Below are positions 17,338 through 25,519 of a stretch of DNA of 54,038 nucleotides, piece after piece. The position numbers and the translations under genes were made by a program. Source of the stretch: Gammaproteobacteria bacterium (GTDB lineage Bacteria; Pseudomonadota; Gammaproteobacteria; S144-34). The notes under the pieces were generated by a model. The model saw nothing but the letters and a program-made list of their open reading frames with translations, did not search any database and was not told the DNA's origin. The stretch lies in assembly GCA_026989495.1 (NCBI GenBank), contig JALSJE010000098.1, forward strand, positions 1 through 54,038, given 5' to 3'. The number at the start of each line of letters is the position of its first letter. Position 1 is the stretch's first letter.

Positions 17338-18582
17338 TCAGTGGCGCCCCGGATGGGAGCGCAGTCCCGGGTCGCGCATGAAGCGGATGCGCTCCTCGCT
17401 GAACTCGCACCAGCCGTCGCTGGCGAGGCTCTCCAGGTAGCGCCGGGCCAGGCGCTCGTCCACCCCCGCCGTGCGGGCGAGCTCCGCGGGGCCGGCCTGC
17501 ACGCAGCGGGCGGCCTCGCCCGCCCCCTCGCGCTGGCCCCGCGCGGGGCGGGCCACCTCGTAGAGCGCCCGCAGCGCATGGTCGAGGCGCTCCTCGGTGG
17601 TGCCGTAGGCGAGCATGAGGGCGAGCTCGTCGGTGCGGCGGATGCGCTCGGCGAAGAGGTGGAGCAGCTCGTGGGCCCGGGCGGGGTCGCGCCCGATCTG
17701 CGCGTGGAAGTCCTCGCGCCGGATCGCCACCACCTCCACGTTGGTCGTCGCCGTCGCGGTGGCCGAGCGCGGCCGGTCGTCCACCAGCGCCAGCTCGCCG
17801 AAGAGCTCTCCGGGCCCGAGGGTGGAGAGCGTGAGCACGCGGCGCTCCTGCGGCGAGTAGCGCGTGATGCGGACCGTGCCCATGTCGATGAGATAGCACT
17901 CCGCCGCCCGGTCGCCCTCGCGGAAGATGACCTCCCCGGCGCTGTAGAGCAGCCGCTCGGCGTGGGTGGCGAGCTGGGTGAGGGTGGCCTCGCTGTGCTC
18001 CAGCCGCTCGAAGGCCCAGGCGTGGAAGTCGGCGAAGCGGCAGGCCATGGGCACGATGTGCTCGCCGATCTCCCCGATCCAGATCTTCCCGGCGAGCGGC
18101 CGGAAGCCGATGCGCCGGTACATGGCCGCGCTCTTGTGGTTGACCGAGGCGATGACGTGGGTGGTGCCGTGCTGCACCCCGAGCGCGGCCGCGACCTTGA
18201 ACAGGGCGCGGAAGATGTCGCGGCGCTTGCGCCACGGCCTGCGGATGGCGAGCATGCTGGCGCTGGCGAGACGGGCCTGTCCCCCTTGGCGCCCGCTCTC
18301 CTCGGCGGCCTGGGCGCGGTAGGCTGAGAAGTCCCAGAACAGCTCCGAGGGCAGCCCGGCGCCGGTGTCGTCGTTCAGCCTGAGCGTGGCGATGGGCTCG
18401 GCGCCCTCGTAGGCGATCAGGTTGAAGCAGCCGGGGTGGGCGTCGTAGCGGTCGGTGATGTAGGGCGGCGCGTGGGCGGCGCCGCCGAAGTAGCCCTCCT
18501 CCTGGGCGTAGACGTGCCAGCGCAGGTGGAAGACGTCGTCCATCTCCTGCGCGCTGCGGGCGATCTTGACCCGGATGGGCAT
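17338..18582 (-). CDS. FeeM-like N-acyltransferase fused to a CRP-like cyclic-nucleotide-binding regulator
   Basis: A 414-aa two-part protein. Residues 1-200 resemble the N-acyl amino acid synthase/autoinducer-synthase (GNAT-like) family seen near exosortase genes: FHLRWHVYAQEEGYF, IATLRLNDD, LASASMLAIRRPWR, VIASVNHKSAAMYRRIGFRP. Residues 208-330 form a CRP-type cNMP-binding barrel (GEVIFREGDRAAECYLIDMG, GPGELFGELALVDDRPRSAT). Residues 345-400 look like a winged helix (AELARTAGVDERLARRYLE). It may make an acylated signal under nucleotide control, or be a sensor that lost catalysis. It is convergent with prsT and divergent from the PEP-CTERM gene at 19033. Confidence 0.8.
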   Translation of the reverse strand: MPIRVKIARSAQEMDDVFHLRWHVYAQEEGYFGGAAHAPPYITDRYDAHPGCFNLIAYEGAEPIATLRLNDDTGAGLPSELFWDFSAYRAQAAEESGRQGGQARLASASMLAIRRPWRKRRDIFRALFKVAAALGVQHGTTHVIASVNHKSAAMYRRIGFRPLAGKIWIGEIGEHIVPMACRFADFHAWAFERLEHSEATLTQLATHAERLLYSAGEVIFREGDRAAECYLIDMGTVRITRYSPQERRVLTLSTLGPGELFGELALVDDRPRSATATATTNVEVVAIRREDFHAQIGRDPARAHELLHLFAERIRRTDELALMLAYGTTEERLDHALRALYEVARPARGQREGAGEAARCVQAGPAELARTAGVDERLARRYLESLASDGWCEFSEERIRFMRDPGLRSHPGRH

Positions 18583-18828
18583 GGCGCTGCGTCTCGCTCC
18601 CCGTTCGCCAGTAGGATCGGCAGGACAGGCGGGGGATTTAGCCCGGTCTTCGAACGGAACCTGCGGCTCCCGCGCCAGTCCCGAGGGGCCGGCGCGCCGT
18701 CAACCACGTTCGCCAAGTGCCTATCCTAGCATGGGGTTCCGCCGGCGCCGGTTCGTCCGTCACCGAATTGCAGCCGGTCGCCCGGTGGCCGCTCCGCCGG
18801 CGAGGCCGTCCTGTCTCCGCCGCGTGGC

Positions 18829-18846
18829 TGTTCAAGGATTTTACAG
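18829..18846 (+). promoter_or_regulatory. Upstream activator element 3 (candidate PrsR site)
   Basis: TGTTCAAGGATTTTACAG shares TGT-N8-TTTTACA with the element at 577. Its TTTTACA starts exactly 81 bp before the -24 GG at 18920, the same spacing as in the protease promoter. Confidence 0.65.
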
Positions 18847-18899
18847 TTTTTGTGGGGCAGCCTCCCCCAACCCTTCGGTCTGCATAAAATATTCAGGCG

Positions 18900-18912
18900 A
18901 ATCAAAACGATA
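18900..18912 (+). promoter_or_regulatory. IHF-like site between activator element and sigma-54 promoter
   Basis: AATCAAAACGATA matches the IHF consensus WATCAA-N4-TTR except for one base in the TTR part. It sits in a locally AT-rich stretch between the upstream element and the -24 box, where IHF often bends sigma-54 promoter DNA. Confidence 0.45.
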
Positions 18913-18918
18913 TGTGAT

Positions 18919-18934
18919 TGGCACGGGGCGTGCA
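18919..18934 (+). promoter_or_regulatory. Sigma-54 (-24/-12) promoter of the PEP-CTERM gene at 19033
   Basis: TGGCACGGGGCGTGCA has a perfect -24 box (TGGCAC) and a GTGCA -12 box, with GG and GC separated by exactly 10 nt. The predicted start is near 18945, giving a leader of about 88 nt before an AGGAGGAAG ribosome-binding site. Confidence 0.88.
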
Positions 18935-19032
18935 TCCCCTGAGGGCGAGAGCGGGTCCGGGCGGGCCCGCGGGGAAAACGGAAGGACAGCAGTCAACGAA
19001 ATCCAGGCGGATCCAGGAGCCAGGAGGAAGCC

Positions 19033-19974
19033 ATGAAGACCCGGTTCAAGAAGACCCTGATCGCCTCGGCCGCCGCCGCGGCGTTCGGCCTTTCCGGCGC
19101 GGCGGGCGCCGTCGAGTTCCTCTTTGACGCCGACGCCGGCGGGACCGACTTCGGCTACGTGAACTCGCCCCTCGATCCGAGCGCGGGCGACTACCGGCCC
19201 GTCAACCTCTTCGGTCTGCGGGCCAAGTCCAACTACGACGTCGTCATCGACACGGGCGTCGCCGGCGGGGTGGACACGATCGACGCTGGCGACACCTTCA
19301 CCGAGAGCATCCTGTTCAACCTGGAGCGGACCGTCGACAGCGGGGGCAACACGGTCTGGACCTACAACATCAAGCCCTCCGGGGGCGGGTTCAGCGTCAC
19401 GAGCAGCTTCGTCTACTTCGACGTGCAGCTCTCGGGCGTGATCAGCAGCTATTCGGGCGGCGCCGACGGTCCGACGAGCCTGGCCTGCCTCGGGCTGGGG
19501 ACCTGCAGCGTCGTCGACGACGTCTTCGACTTCGACTTCACCGGCGGCACGATCGACATCTACTACGACGACGACGCCACGCCCGGCGGCGACATGCTGC
19601 TCGCCTCCCTCACCGTGACCGGCGGCGGGGCCGACAACTTCTCCTTCGACAACCCCACCGCCACGGCCGACATCGGCGTCATCGCCGAGTTCGACTGGGT
19701 GCTCGACGGTGTCTTCTCCTACCTCGGCGGCACCGACTTCGCCGACGCGCTGGCGGCAGGCACTGTCATCACGGCGCTGGCGGACGCCTCCGTGAACCTG
19801 GAGGGCGTGGGCGGCGCGCCCGGCCTGGGTACGGGTGGCGGCGACCTCATCATCCTGACCGTTTCGGACAACGGCACCACGGCCCGCATCCCCGAGCCCG
19901 TGAGCGCCGCGCTGGTGGGGCTCGGCCTGCTCGGCATCGGCGGCCTCGCGCGCCGGCGCCGCCGGGCGTCCTGA
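19033..19974 (+). CDS. PEP-CTERM sorting-domain protein
   Basis: A 313-aa secreted protein with a Sec signal peptide (MKTRFKKTLIASAAAAAFGL, cleavage near GAAGA) and a canonical C-terminal IPEPVSAALVGLGLLGIGG-L followed by ARRRRR. The mature part is acidic, low in cysteine and rich in Gly/Asp/Ser/Thr, as in EPS-matrix PEP-CTERM proteins; the fold is unrecognised. A flocculation-associated PepA-like role is possible but not shown. Strong AGGAGGAAG lies just before the ATG. It is driven by a near-perfect sigma-54 promoter and followed by a strong terminator, so it is monocistronic. Confidence 0.9.
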   Translation: MKTRFKKTLIASAAAAAFGLSGAAGAVEFLFDADAGGTDFGYVNSPLDPSAGDYRPVNLFGLRAKSNYDVVIDTGVAGGVDTIDAGDTFTESILFNLERTVDSGGNTVWTYNIKPSGGGFSVTSSFVYFDVQLSGVISSYSGGADGPTSLACLGLGTCSVVDDVFDFDFTGGTIDIYYDDDATPGGDMLLASLTVTGGGADNFSFDNPTATADIGVIAEFDWVLDGVFSYLGGTDFADALAAGTVITALADASVNLEGVGGAPGLGTGGGDLIILTVSDNGTTARIPEPVSAALVGLGLLGIGGLARRRRRAS

Positions 19975-20001
19975 GCCCACGCCGAACCGGGTCTGCCTTC
20001 G

Positions 20002-20033
20002 GCCGCCGGCCCCCGGGCCGGCGGCTTTCTTTT
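20002..20033 (+). terminator. Rho-independent terminator of the PEP-CTERM gene
   Basis: Arms GCCGCCGGCCC (20002-20012) and GGGCCGGCGGC (20015-20025) form an 11-bp stem followed by TTTCTTTT. Confidence 0.9.
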
Positions 20034-20121
20034 GCGGGTCCTCCGCTCCCGGGGGTGGCCACCCTCCAGCTCCGGCCCCCGTGGGGGCCAGCCTCCAGCC
20101 GCTTCCGGCGCCCCCCTCCCC

Positions 20122-20145
20122 GTGGGGCCGGCTTCCAGCCGGCCC
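20122..20145 (+). repeat. Interspersed REP-like hairpin repeat
   Basis: Begins GTGGGGCCGGCTTCCAGCC and continues GGCCC; identical over 24 nt to 40811-40834. A degenerate copy lies just upstream (about 20074-20106). On both strands the inner GGCCGGCTTCCAGCCGGCC can form a hairpin. Confidence 0.75.
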
Positions 20146-20162
20146 GGCGCGGGGGGCGGGAA

Positions 20163-21290
20163 TCAGGGCTCGGGGGCCGGACCCCGGCCTTCGGCGCCCC
20201 GCGGCGGGCCGTCCACCAGCAGGGCCTCGAGGGGCAGGCGCAGGCTGCGGGCGCGGGCCGGGCGGCCGTAGCCCAGCCGCCCCAGGAAGACGGCGCGGCG
20301 CGCGCCCTCGGGTCCGAGCAGGCCCTCGAGCCGGGCGGCCACCTCCCGGGCGCGCTCGAGGGCGCGCCGGCGCGTGGCGAAGGCGATGCCGCGGCGCGCG
20401 TAGGCGGCGAAGATCAGGGGGGTGGTCTGGGGCTGGAGCCGCAGGCCGCAGCGGGTGGCGGCGAGCCAGAAGCGCTGCACGGCCACCCCCGCCGCCGCGT
20501 GGTCCTCGGGCCGCTCCGGCTCGTGCGGGGCGAGCAGGGCGAAGTGCGCGCCGCACAGGAGCCCGGGGAGCAGGTCCATCTCGATGCGCGGCCACCAGGT
20601 GCCGGCGAGCCAGCGGTTGAGCCGGTCCACCCGGCGCCAGCTCGCCAGCGCCCAGCGCATGACCGCCCTGAGGAGGGGATCGACGCCGAGCGCGCGGTCC
20701 GGGATGCCCCATTCGCTGTGGCGCCGGCCCCAGCGGATGACCTCGCGGTGCTCCCGCCAGGCCTCCTCGATGGTGAGCCGGATCCAGGCGCTGCGGAAGT
20801 AGAGCAGCGCCATGCGCGCCCGCCCGGCCCAGCCGCCGATCCAGCGCACGCGGTAGCCCTCGGGGAGGCTCGCCTCGAGCGCCCGCCGGTGCGCCGCCCG
20901 CGGCGGGCGCGGGCGCATGGGCGTGCGGCGCACGCTGCGGCGGCGGATGGCCCCGGCCAGGGGGTCGGGGCTGATGCCGGGATCGGCCTCCAGGCGCACG
21001 TCGAAGGTGGGGCGGACCCAGGGGGCGTCCGGGCGCAGCGTCCAGGAGGCCCGCACCCCGCGGGCGGCGGCGGCCAGCCGCAGCGTCTCCAGCAGGGCGC
21101 CGAGGGCGAGCAGGCTCGCATGGCCCTCGAGGTCGTACACGCAGCGCTCGCCGATGCGCCGCCCGTGCACCACGACATGCCCCGGCCCCGCGAGCTCGAA
21201 GCGCCAGACCTGCGTGTTGTCCCCGCTCGGCGCCCAGCGCGCCTCGTCGAGGATGGCCAGCACCGTCCCGCGGTCGGGCGGTGCCGTCAT
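20163..21290 (-). CDS. Nitroreductase-fold protein
   Basis: A 375-aa protein. The N-terminus has ILDEARWAPSGDNTQVWRF, the classic FMN-binding start of the nitroreductase family, and the region near residues 310-345 (LRLQPQTTPLIFAAYARRGIAF) resembles the second half of that fold. The middle is longer than in simple nitroreductases. The electron acceptor is unknown. The start codon lies inside the ThiF-like gene (ATGA-type overlap), so the two are translationally coupled. Fused ThiF-nitroreductase proteins are known in mycobacteria (Rv1355c type), which supports a joint function. The open frame extends further upstream only as shadow sequence. Confidence 0.8.
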   Translation of the reverse strand: MTAPPDRGTVLAILDEARWAPSGDNTQVWRFELAGPGHVVVHGRRIGERCVYDLEGHASLLALGALLETLRLAAAARGVRASWTLRPDAPWVRPTFDVRLEADPGISPDPLAGAIRRRSVRRTPMRPRPPRAAHRRALEASLPEGYRVRWIGGWAGRARMALLYFRSAWIRLTIEEAWREHREVIRWGRRHSEWGIPDRALGVDPLLRAVMRWALASWRRVDRLNRWLAGTWWPRIEMDLLPGLLCGAHFALLAPHEPERPEDHAAAGVAVQRFWLAATRCGLRLQPQTTPLIFAAYARRGIAFATRRRALERAREVAARLEGLLGPEGARRAVFLGRLGYGRPARARSLRLPLEALLVDGPPRGAEGRGPAPEP

Positions 21291-22168
21291 GGCGGCTGCC
21301 CCTCCCGCAGGCGGCGCAGCTTCCATCGCGCGTAGGCGAGCGCGGCCCGCTGCAGGGGATTGCGGTGCCCCCCGGGACGCCAGGTGCGGCGCGTGCGCAG
21401 CGTGTAGGCGTCCATCTGCACGGCCCACGGGGCGGGCAGCAGCGGCCCGCGCCCCAGCACGAGCTTCATCGCCTGCGCCGCGGCGAGGCCGGCGCACAGC
21501 TCGACCGCTATGCCCGTCGAGGGGCCGCGTCGTGCGGCGAGGTCCACCGCCGAGGGATCCACCAGATAGCCTCGATGGATCATGGCGGGCGCCAGCCCGA
21601 TCAGGAAGCGCAGGGCCTGCTCCTCGGGCGGGCGGCCGGCGAGCCCGAAATAGTCTTCGAAGCCCATGCCGTCCGGCACGAAGGTGACGAGCGCGGCGCT
21701 CAGGCCCAGCGGGCCCGCGATGACCGCCGGGATGCCGCGCCGGCGGCAGGCCTCGAACAGGGGGGGACGGAGGTCGAGGACGAAGAAGTCGAGGCCGTCC
21801 AGGTACACGTGGGCGCCGTCGAGGAAATCGTCGAGGCTGGCTTCGTCGACGCCCTCGCGCAGGATGCGCACGTCCGCCTCGGGGTTGATCGCGCGGACCA
21901 TCTCGGCGACGACCTCGGCCTTGGACCGGCCGAGCGTGTCCAGACGGGCGCCGGCCTGGCGGTTGAGGTTCGCGAGCTCGAACCGGTCGGGATCGGCGAG
22001 CGTGAAGGCGCCGACGCCGAGGCGGGCGAGGGTGAGCGCGTGGCTGCCGCCCACGCCGCCCACGCCGGCGATGGCGACGCGCGTGCGCCGCAGGCGCGCC
22101 TGCTCCTCGCGGGTGAGCCAGCCGATGTTGCGCGAGAAGGCGAGGGCGTAGTCGAAGGCGTCCGCCAT
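21287..22168 (-). CDS. ThiF/MoeB/E1-like adenylyltransferase
   Basis: A 293-aa Rossmann-fold protein with the nucleotide-binding motif AGVGGVGGSHALTLARLGV (from residue 34) and DPDRFELANLNRQAG, the signature of ThiF/MoeB/ubiquitin-E1 enzymes that adenylate a protein or peptide C-terminus. The CxxC zinc pairs of MoeB/ThiF are not seen. No ubiquitin-like or sulfur-carrier partner is encoded nearby. The ATG at 22168 is chosen because it begins the conserved region; the open frame upstream is a shadow. It is divergent from the LolA-like gene at 22313. Confidence 0.85.
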   Translation of the reverse strand: MADAFDYALAFSRNIGWLTREEQARLRRTRVAIAGVGGVGGSHALTLARLGVGAFTLADPDRFELANLNRQAGARLDTLGRSKAEVVAEMVRAINPEADVRILREGVDEASLDDFLDGAHVYLDGLDFFVLDLRPPLFEACRRRGIPAVIAGPLGLSAALVTFVPDGMGFEDYFGLAGRPPEEQALRFLIGLAPAMIHRGYLVDPSAVDLAARRGPSTGIAVELCAGLAAAQAMKLVLGRGPLLPAPWAVQMDAYTLRTRRTWRPGGHRNPLQRAALAYARWKLRRLREGQPP

Positions 22169-22244
22169 GGCTGCCGTCCACGCTGCGGGACCAGGCGAAG
22201 CATAGCCTGCCCCCGCGGGCGCCGCGACGGTGCGAACTCCGTCG

Positions 22245-22273
22245 TTGACCACCGGGTGGGCGGCCGGTATGTT
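22245..22273 (+). promoter_or_regulatory. Sigma-70-type promoter for the lipid-transport-like operon
   Basis: TTGACC (22245-22250), a 17-bp spacer and TATGTT (22268-22273) lie in the 144-bp divergent gap. The predicted start is about 35 nt before the ATG at 22313. Confidence 0.6.
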
Positions 22274-22312
22274 CGGCTGCACGTGCGGACGGTGCCAGGG
22301 AGCAGAGCCTCG

Positions 22313-23131
22313 ATGGGTGCGAGGGCGATGGGGGTTGCGGCGGCGCTGGTGCTCGCCGCCGCCGCGCACGCGGCGCTTGCGGCGGAGGCCGATCCGGAGG
22401 CGGCGGGGCGGGCGCTCGCCGAGCGCGTCTATGACCGGCCGGACGGGCGCGACCTCGCCACGCGCAGCGTCATGGTGCTGCAGGAGAAGGGCGGCCGGCC
22501 CCGCGTGCGCCGGATGTACACCTACCGCCTCGACCTCGGGGGCGGCCGCGTGCTGTCGCTGATCCGGTTCACCGCGCCCGAGGACATCGCGGGCACGGGC
22601 CTGCTCACCCTCGACCATCCCGGCGCGGCCACGGACCAGTGGCTTTATCTCCCGGCGCTCGGGCGCGTGCGGCGCATCGCCGGCGAGCGCAAGGGCGGGC
22701 GCTTCGTGGGCTCCGACCTCTATTACGAGGACCTGCGCGACCGCGAGCCCGACATGGACCGCCACCGCCTGCTGCGCAGGGAGAGGTTCCAGGGCGTGCT
22801 GTGCGAGGTGCTCGAGAGCGTGCCGGCCGAGCCGGGCAACTCCGTCTACGGGCGCCGCGTGAGCTGGATCCACCCGCAGACGCTGGTGGCGCTGCGCGTC
22901 GACTTCTTCCCGAAGCGGGGCGGCTCTCCGCTGAAGCGCCTGGTGGTGCACCGCATCCAGCGCATCCAGGGGTTCTGGACCGTGATGGATAGCACCATGA
23001 CGGAGCTGCGCAGCGGGCACCGCACGCGCGTGACGGTGCGCAAGGCGCTCTACGACCAGGGCCTGCCGGAGTCGCTGTTCACGCAGCGGGTGCTGGAGGA
23101 TCCGGCCGCGGAACGGAGGTTCCGGCCGTGA
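22313..23131 (+). CDS. LolA-like periplasmic protein (outer-membrane lipoprotein-sorting family)
   Basis: A 272-aa protein with an N-terminal signal peptide ending near ALAAEA. The mature part (TRSVMVLQEKGGRPRVRRMY, ENIAGTGLL-like DIAGTGLLTL, YLPALGRVRRI, GSDLYYEDLRDREPD) matches the LolA-like family that accompanies MMPL/RND transporters. Such proteins have a lipid-binding half-barrel and probably shuttle a lipid or lipoprotein across the periplasm. It starts the three-gene operon 22313-27787 and ends in a GTGA overlap with the next gene. An in-frame ATG at 22328 is an alternative start. Confidence 0.82.
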   Translation: MGARAMGVAAALVLAAAAHAALAAEADPEAAGRALAERVYDRPDGRDLATRSVMVLQEKGGRPRVRRMYTYRLDLGGGRVLSLIRFTAPEDIAGTGLLTLDHPGAATDQWLYLPALGRVRRIAGERKGGRFVGSDLYYEDLRDREPDMDRHRLLRRERFQGVLCEVLESVPAEPGNSVYGRRVSWIHPQTLVALRVDFFPKRGGSPLKRLVVHRIQRIQGFWTVMDSTMTELRSGHRTRVTVRKALYDQGLPESLFTQRVLEDPAAERRFRP

Positions 23132-25506
23132 GGCGCCCGGTCGCCGCCTGTCTTCTGCTGGGGCTGCTGGCCGGCTTCCCGGGCCCCTGGGGGCAGGGGC
23201 GGGCCGCCGCCGCGCAGGCCGCGCCCGCCCCCGAGGTCGTGGGCCAGTACCGCGCCCGCGGCGAGGCCGAGCGCGCGGCGGAGCGTCTGCGGCGCGGCGG
23301 GGCGCGCGTCGAGGTGCGCGCGGTCCGGCGCGAGCGGATCCTGCACCGCGTCCAGCTCGGCCCCTTCCCGGGCCGGCGCGAGGCCCTGGCCGCGGCCGCG
23401 CGCCTGCGCGACGCCGGCGTGCCGCACATCGTGCGCCGGGCCGCGCGCGCGCGCGGGCATCTGATCTCCCTCGGCGCCTACCGCGAGCCGGCGCGGGCGC
23501 GGGAGCTCGCGGACCGGGCGAGGCGGCTCGGGCTGCGGGGCGTGCGGGTGGTGCCCGTGCGGTACGAGGAGCGGCGCTTCCTGGTGGTGCGCCTGCCCGC
23601 CCGGGCGCAGCCGGCCCCGCGCCGCGCGGCCGGCAGGGCGGCGCCCGCCCGGGCGAGGCCGGCGCCCGTCCCGCCGCCGCGGCCCGCGCCGGTCCGGCAG
23701 GCGGAGCGCGCCGCCGCGGATGCCGGCGCCGGGCCCGGGCCCGCCCCCGAGGGGCCGCGCGTCTTCGCCTCGCGCCGGGCGGCCGAGGCCCATGCCGCCC
23801 GGCTCGTGGAGGAGGGGTGGCAGGACGTGCGCGTCGAGCCCCGGCGCGAGCGCGTCACGCTTCGTGCGGTGATCCTGCGGGTGTACCAGCGCTGGGCCGA
23901 CGCCCAGCGGGTGGCCGTGCGCGTGCGGCGGCTGGCGGGCCTGCCCGCCCGGGTGGTGCGTGACCGCTGGGAGCGCGGCTACATGGTGGTGGCGGGCGCC
24001 TACGCGAGCGCCTCACGGGCCGGGGCGGCCCACCGGCGCCTGCGCCGGGTCGGCTTCCGCAACGTGCGCGTCGTGCCCACGCGGGCGCGGCGCACGCTCT
24101 ATGCGGTGCTGGCGCGCCCGCCGGTGCCCGAGGTGGCCGAGCCGGCGGCGGCCGAGGCGCCCGAGCCCGAGCCGCTCGGCCCCAACGTGCTGGTCTTCGC
24201 CGGCGCCGAGCCGCTGCCCGCGGCGGCCGCGGCGGGCGAGGAGGCGGCCGCGGCCGGCGGGCCCGAGGCCGGGCTGCGGCTCGAGGCCGGCGGCTTCACC
24301 GACGGCGCCGCCCCCGCCGACGCCTGGGGCTACGCCCATGTGCGCCTGGGCCATGTCTGGCGGGGCGAGGGGCCGTGGGAGGCGAAGCTCGCGGTGCGTG
24401 GCGACGGCTACCGCCAGTGGGACGGCGCGGCGGCCTTCGCCGAGGGGCGGGCCGACTACGACGAAGTCTGGCTGCGCTGGCGCGGCGAGCGCCTGCGGCT
24501 GACGCTGGGCGCGCAGCGGGTGGTATGGGGCCGGGTGGACGAGATCCCCCCCACCGACCGCCTCTCCGTGCCGGACCTCAGGCGCTTCGTGCTCGACGAG
24601 CTGGCCGACCGCCGCCTCACCGTGCCCGCGCTGCGCCTGGAGTGGTTCGCGGGCGCCTGGAAGCTGGACATGCTCGCCGTGCCCCGGTTCCGCCCGGCGG
24701 AGCTGCCCGACCCCGACAGCGTCTGGCATCCCGTGGACCGGCGGGCGGGAAGGCTACTCGGCGTGAAGGACCATCCCGTGCTGGGCGCGCTGGTCCGCGG
24801 CGGGCGCTTCGGCGAGGACGACGACGGCGCCGGCGGGGGTGGGCTGCGGCTCACGCGTGCCGGCCATGGCGTGGATCTCGGCCTCACGCTGCAGCGCGCG
24901 CGCCGGGCGCTGCCGTACTGGGAGCTGGACGCCGCCGCCCGCGCCGTGCTGCTGGGCGGCGGCACGGTGCCGGCGGCCCTCGCCGCGGCCCCGGGCGATA
25001 CCTTCACGGCGCGCCATCCGTGGACCACGGTGGCCGGTTTCGACCTGGCGCTGGCGCGGGGCACCACCACCTGGCGGCTGGAGCTCGCCTGGAGCAGCGA
25101 CGAGCCGGTCACCCGCACCGATCTCTCGATGGACACCGTCCGCGCCGTGGACTGGGTCGCCGGCGTCGAGCTCTATCCGGGCGGCCGCGACATGCGCCTC
25201 AACCTGCAGCTGTCGGGCCGCCATCTGCTCGATGCCGGCAGCGTGCTCGACCGCACCCGCGTGCTGGCGCTGGGCGGCGCGCTGGAGGACACCTTCGCGC
25301 ATGGGCGCTGGCGCGCGCGGCTGCGCTTCTCCACCGACCTCGAGCGGCGCGACCTCTACCTCAATCCCGAGCTGGCCTGGCTCGGCTGGGAGCCCCACGA
25401 GCTCTACCTGGGCGCGCACGTGTTCGAGGGCAAGGGCGCGGAGACGGCCGGCGGCTTCCACGACGCCAACGATCTGGTCGTGATCGGCTGGCGCGCGCGC
25501 TACTGA
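23128..25506 (+). CDS. SPOR-repeat region fused to outer-membrane beta-barrel
   Basis: A 792-aa protein starting at a GTG with GGAGG upstream. After a signal peptide (residues 1-30), residues about 40-165 and 210-330 contain several SPOR-like repeats (RVQLGPFPGRREAL, LISLGAYREPARARELADRA, YMVVAGAYASASRAGAAHRRL), which usually bind peptidoglycan. From about residue 385 the sequence becomes an alternating amphipathic barrel (WEAKLAVRGDGYRQWDG, LRLTLGAQRVVWGRVDEIPP) ending in Tyr, like the DUF1302-type outer-membrane proteins found next to MMPL and LolA-like genes. The fusion would tether a barrel to the cell wall. I do not recognise this exact architecture. Confidence 0.72.
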   Translation: MRRPVAACLLLGLLAGFPGPWGQGRAAAAQAAPAPEVVGQYRARGEAERAAERLRRGGARVEVRAVRRERILHRVQLGPFPGRREALAAAARLRDAGVPHIVRRAARARGHLISLGAYREPARARELADRARRLGLRGVRVVPVRYEERRFLVVRLPARAQPAPRRAAGRAAPARARPAPVPPPRPAPVRQAERAAADAGAGPGPAPEGPRVFASRRAAEAHAARLVEEGWQDVRVEPRRERVTLRAVILRVYQRWADAQRVAVRVRRLAGLPARVVRDRWERGYMVVAGAYASASRAGAAHRRLRRVGFRNVRVVPTRARRTLYAVLARPPVPEVAEPAAAEAPEPEPLGPNVLVFAGAEPLPAAAAAGEEAAAAGGPEAGLRLEAGGFTDGAAPADAWGYAHVRLGHVWRGEGPWEAKLAVRGDGYRQWDGAAAFAEGRADYDEVWLRWRGERLRLTLGAQRVVWGRVDEIPPTDRLSVPDLRRFVLDELADRRLTVPALRLEWFAGAWKLDMLAVPRFRPAELPDPDSVWHPVDRRAGRLLGVKDHPVLGALVRGGRFGEDDDGAGGGGLRLTRAGHGVDLGLTLQRARRALPYWELDAAARAVLLGGGTVPAALAAAPGDTFTARHPWTTVAGFDLALARGTTTWRLELAWSSDEPVTRTDLSMDTVRAVDWVAGVELYPGGRDMRLNLQLSGRHLLDAGSVLDRTRVLALGGALEDTFAHGRWRARLRFSTDLERRDLYLNPELAWLGWEPHELYLGAHVFEGKGAETAGGFHDANDLVVIGWRARY

Positions 25507-25519
25507 CCTGGCCTGGGGG

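Noticed and set aside
14277-17579. An 1100-codon open frame on the minus strand opposite prsT.
   Set aside because: It mirrors TPR codons of the real gene; very high GC removes stop codons from antisense frames. No coherent domain, and the plus-strand TPR protein is clear.
18841-20712. A 623-codon minus-strand open frame crossing a PEP-CTERM gene and its terminator.
   Set aside because: It covers a promoter, a strong terminator and part of another gene, with low-complexity translation; a shadow frame.
20163-22181. A single 672-codon frame that would fuse the nitroreductase with an upstream domain.
   Set aside because: The upstream part is an out-of-frame reading of the ThiF-like gene and contains no ThiF motif in this frame; the start at 21290 fits the nitroreductase N-terminus.
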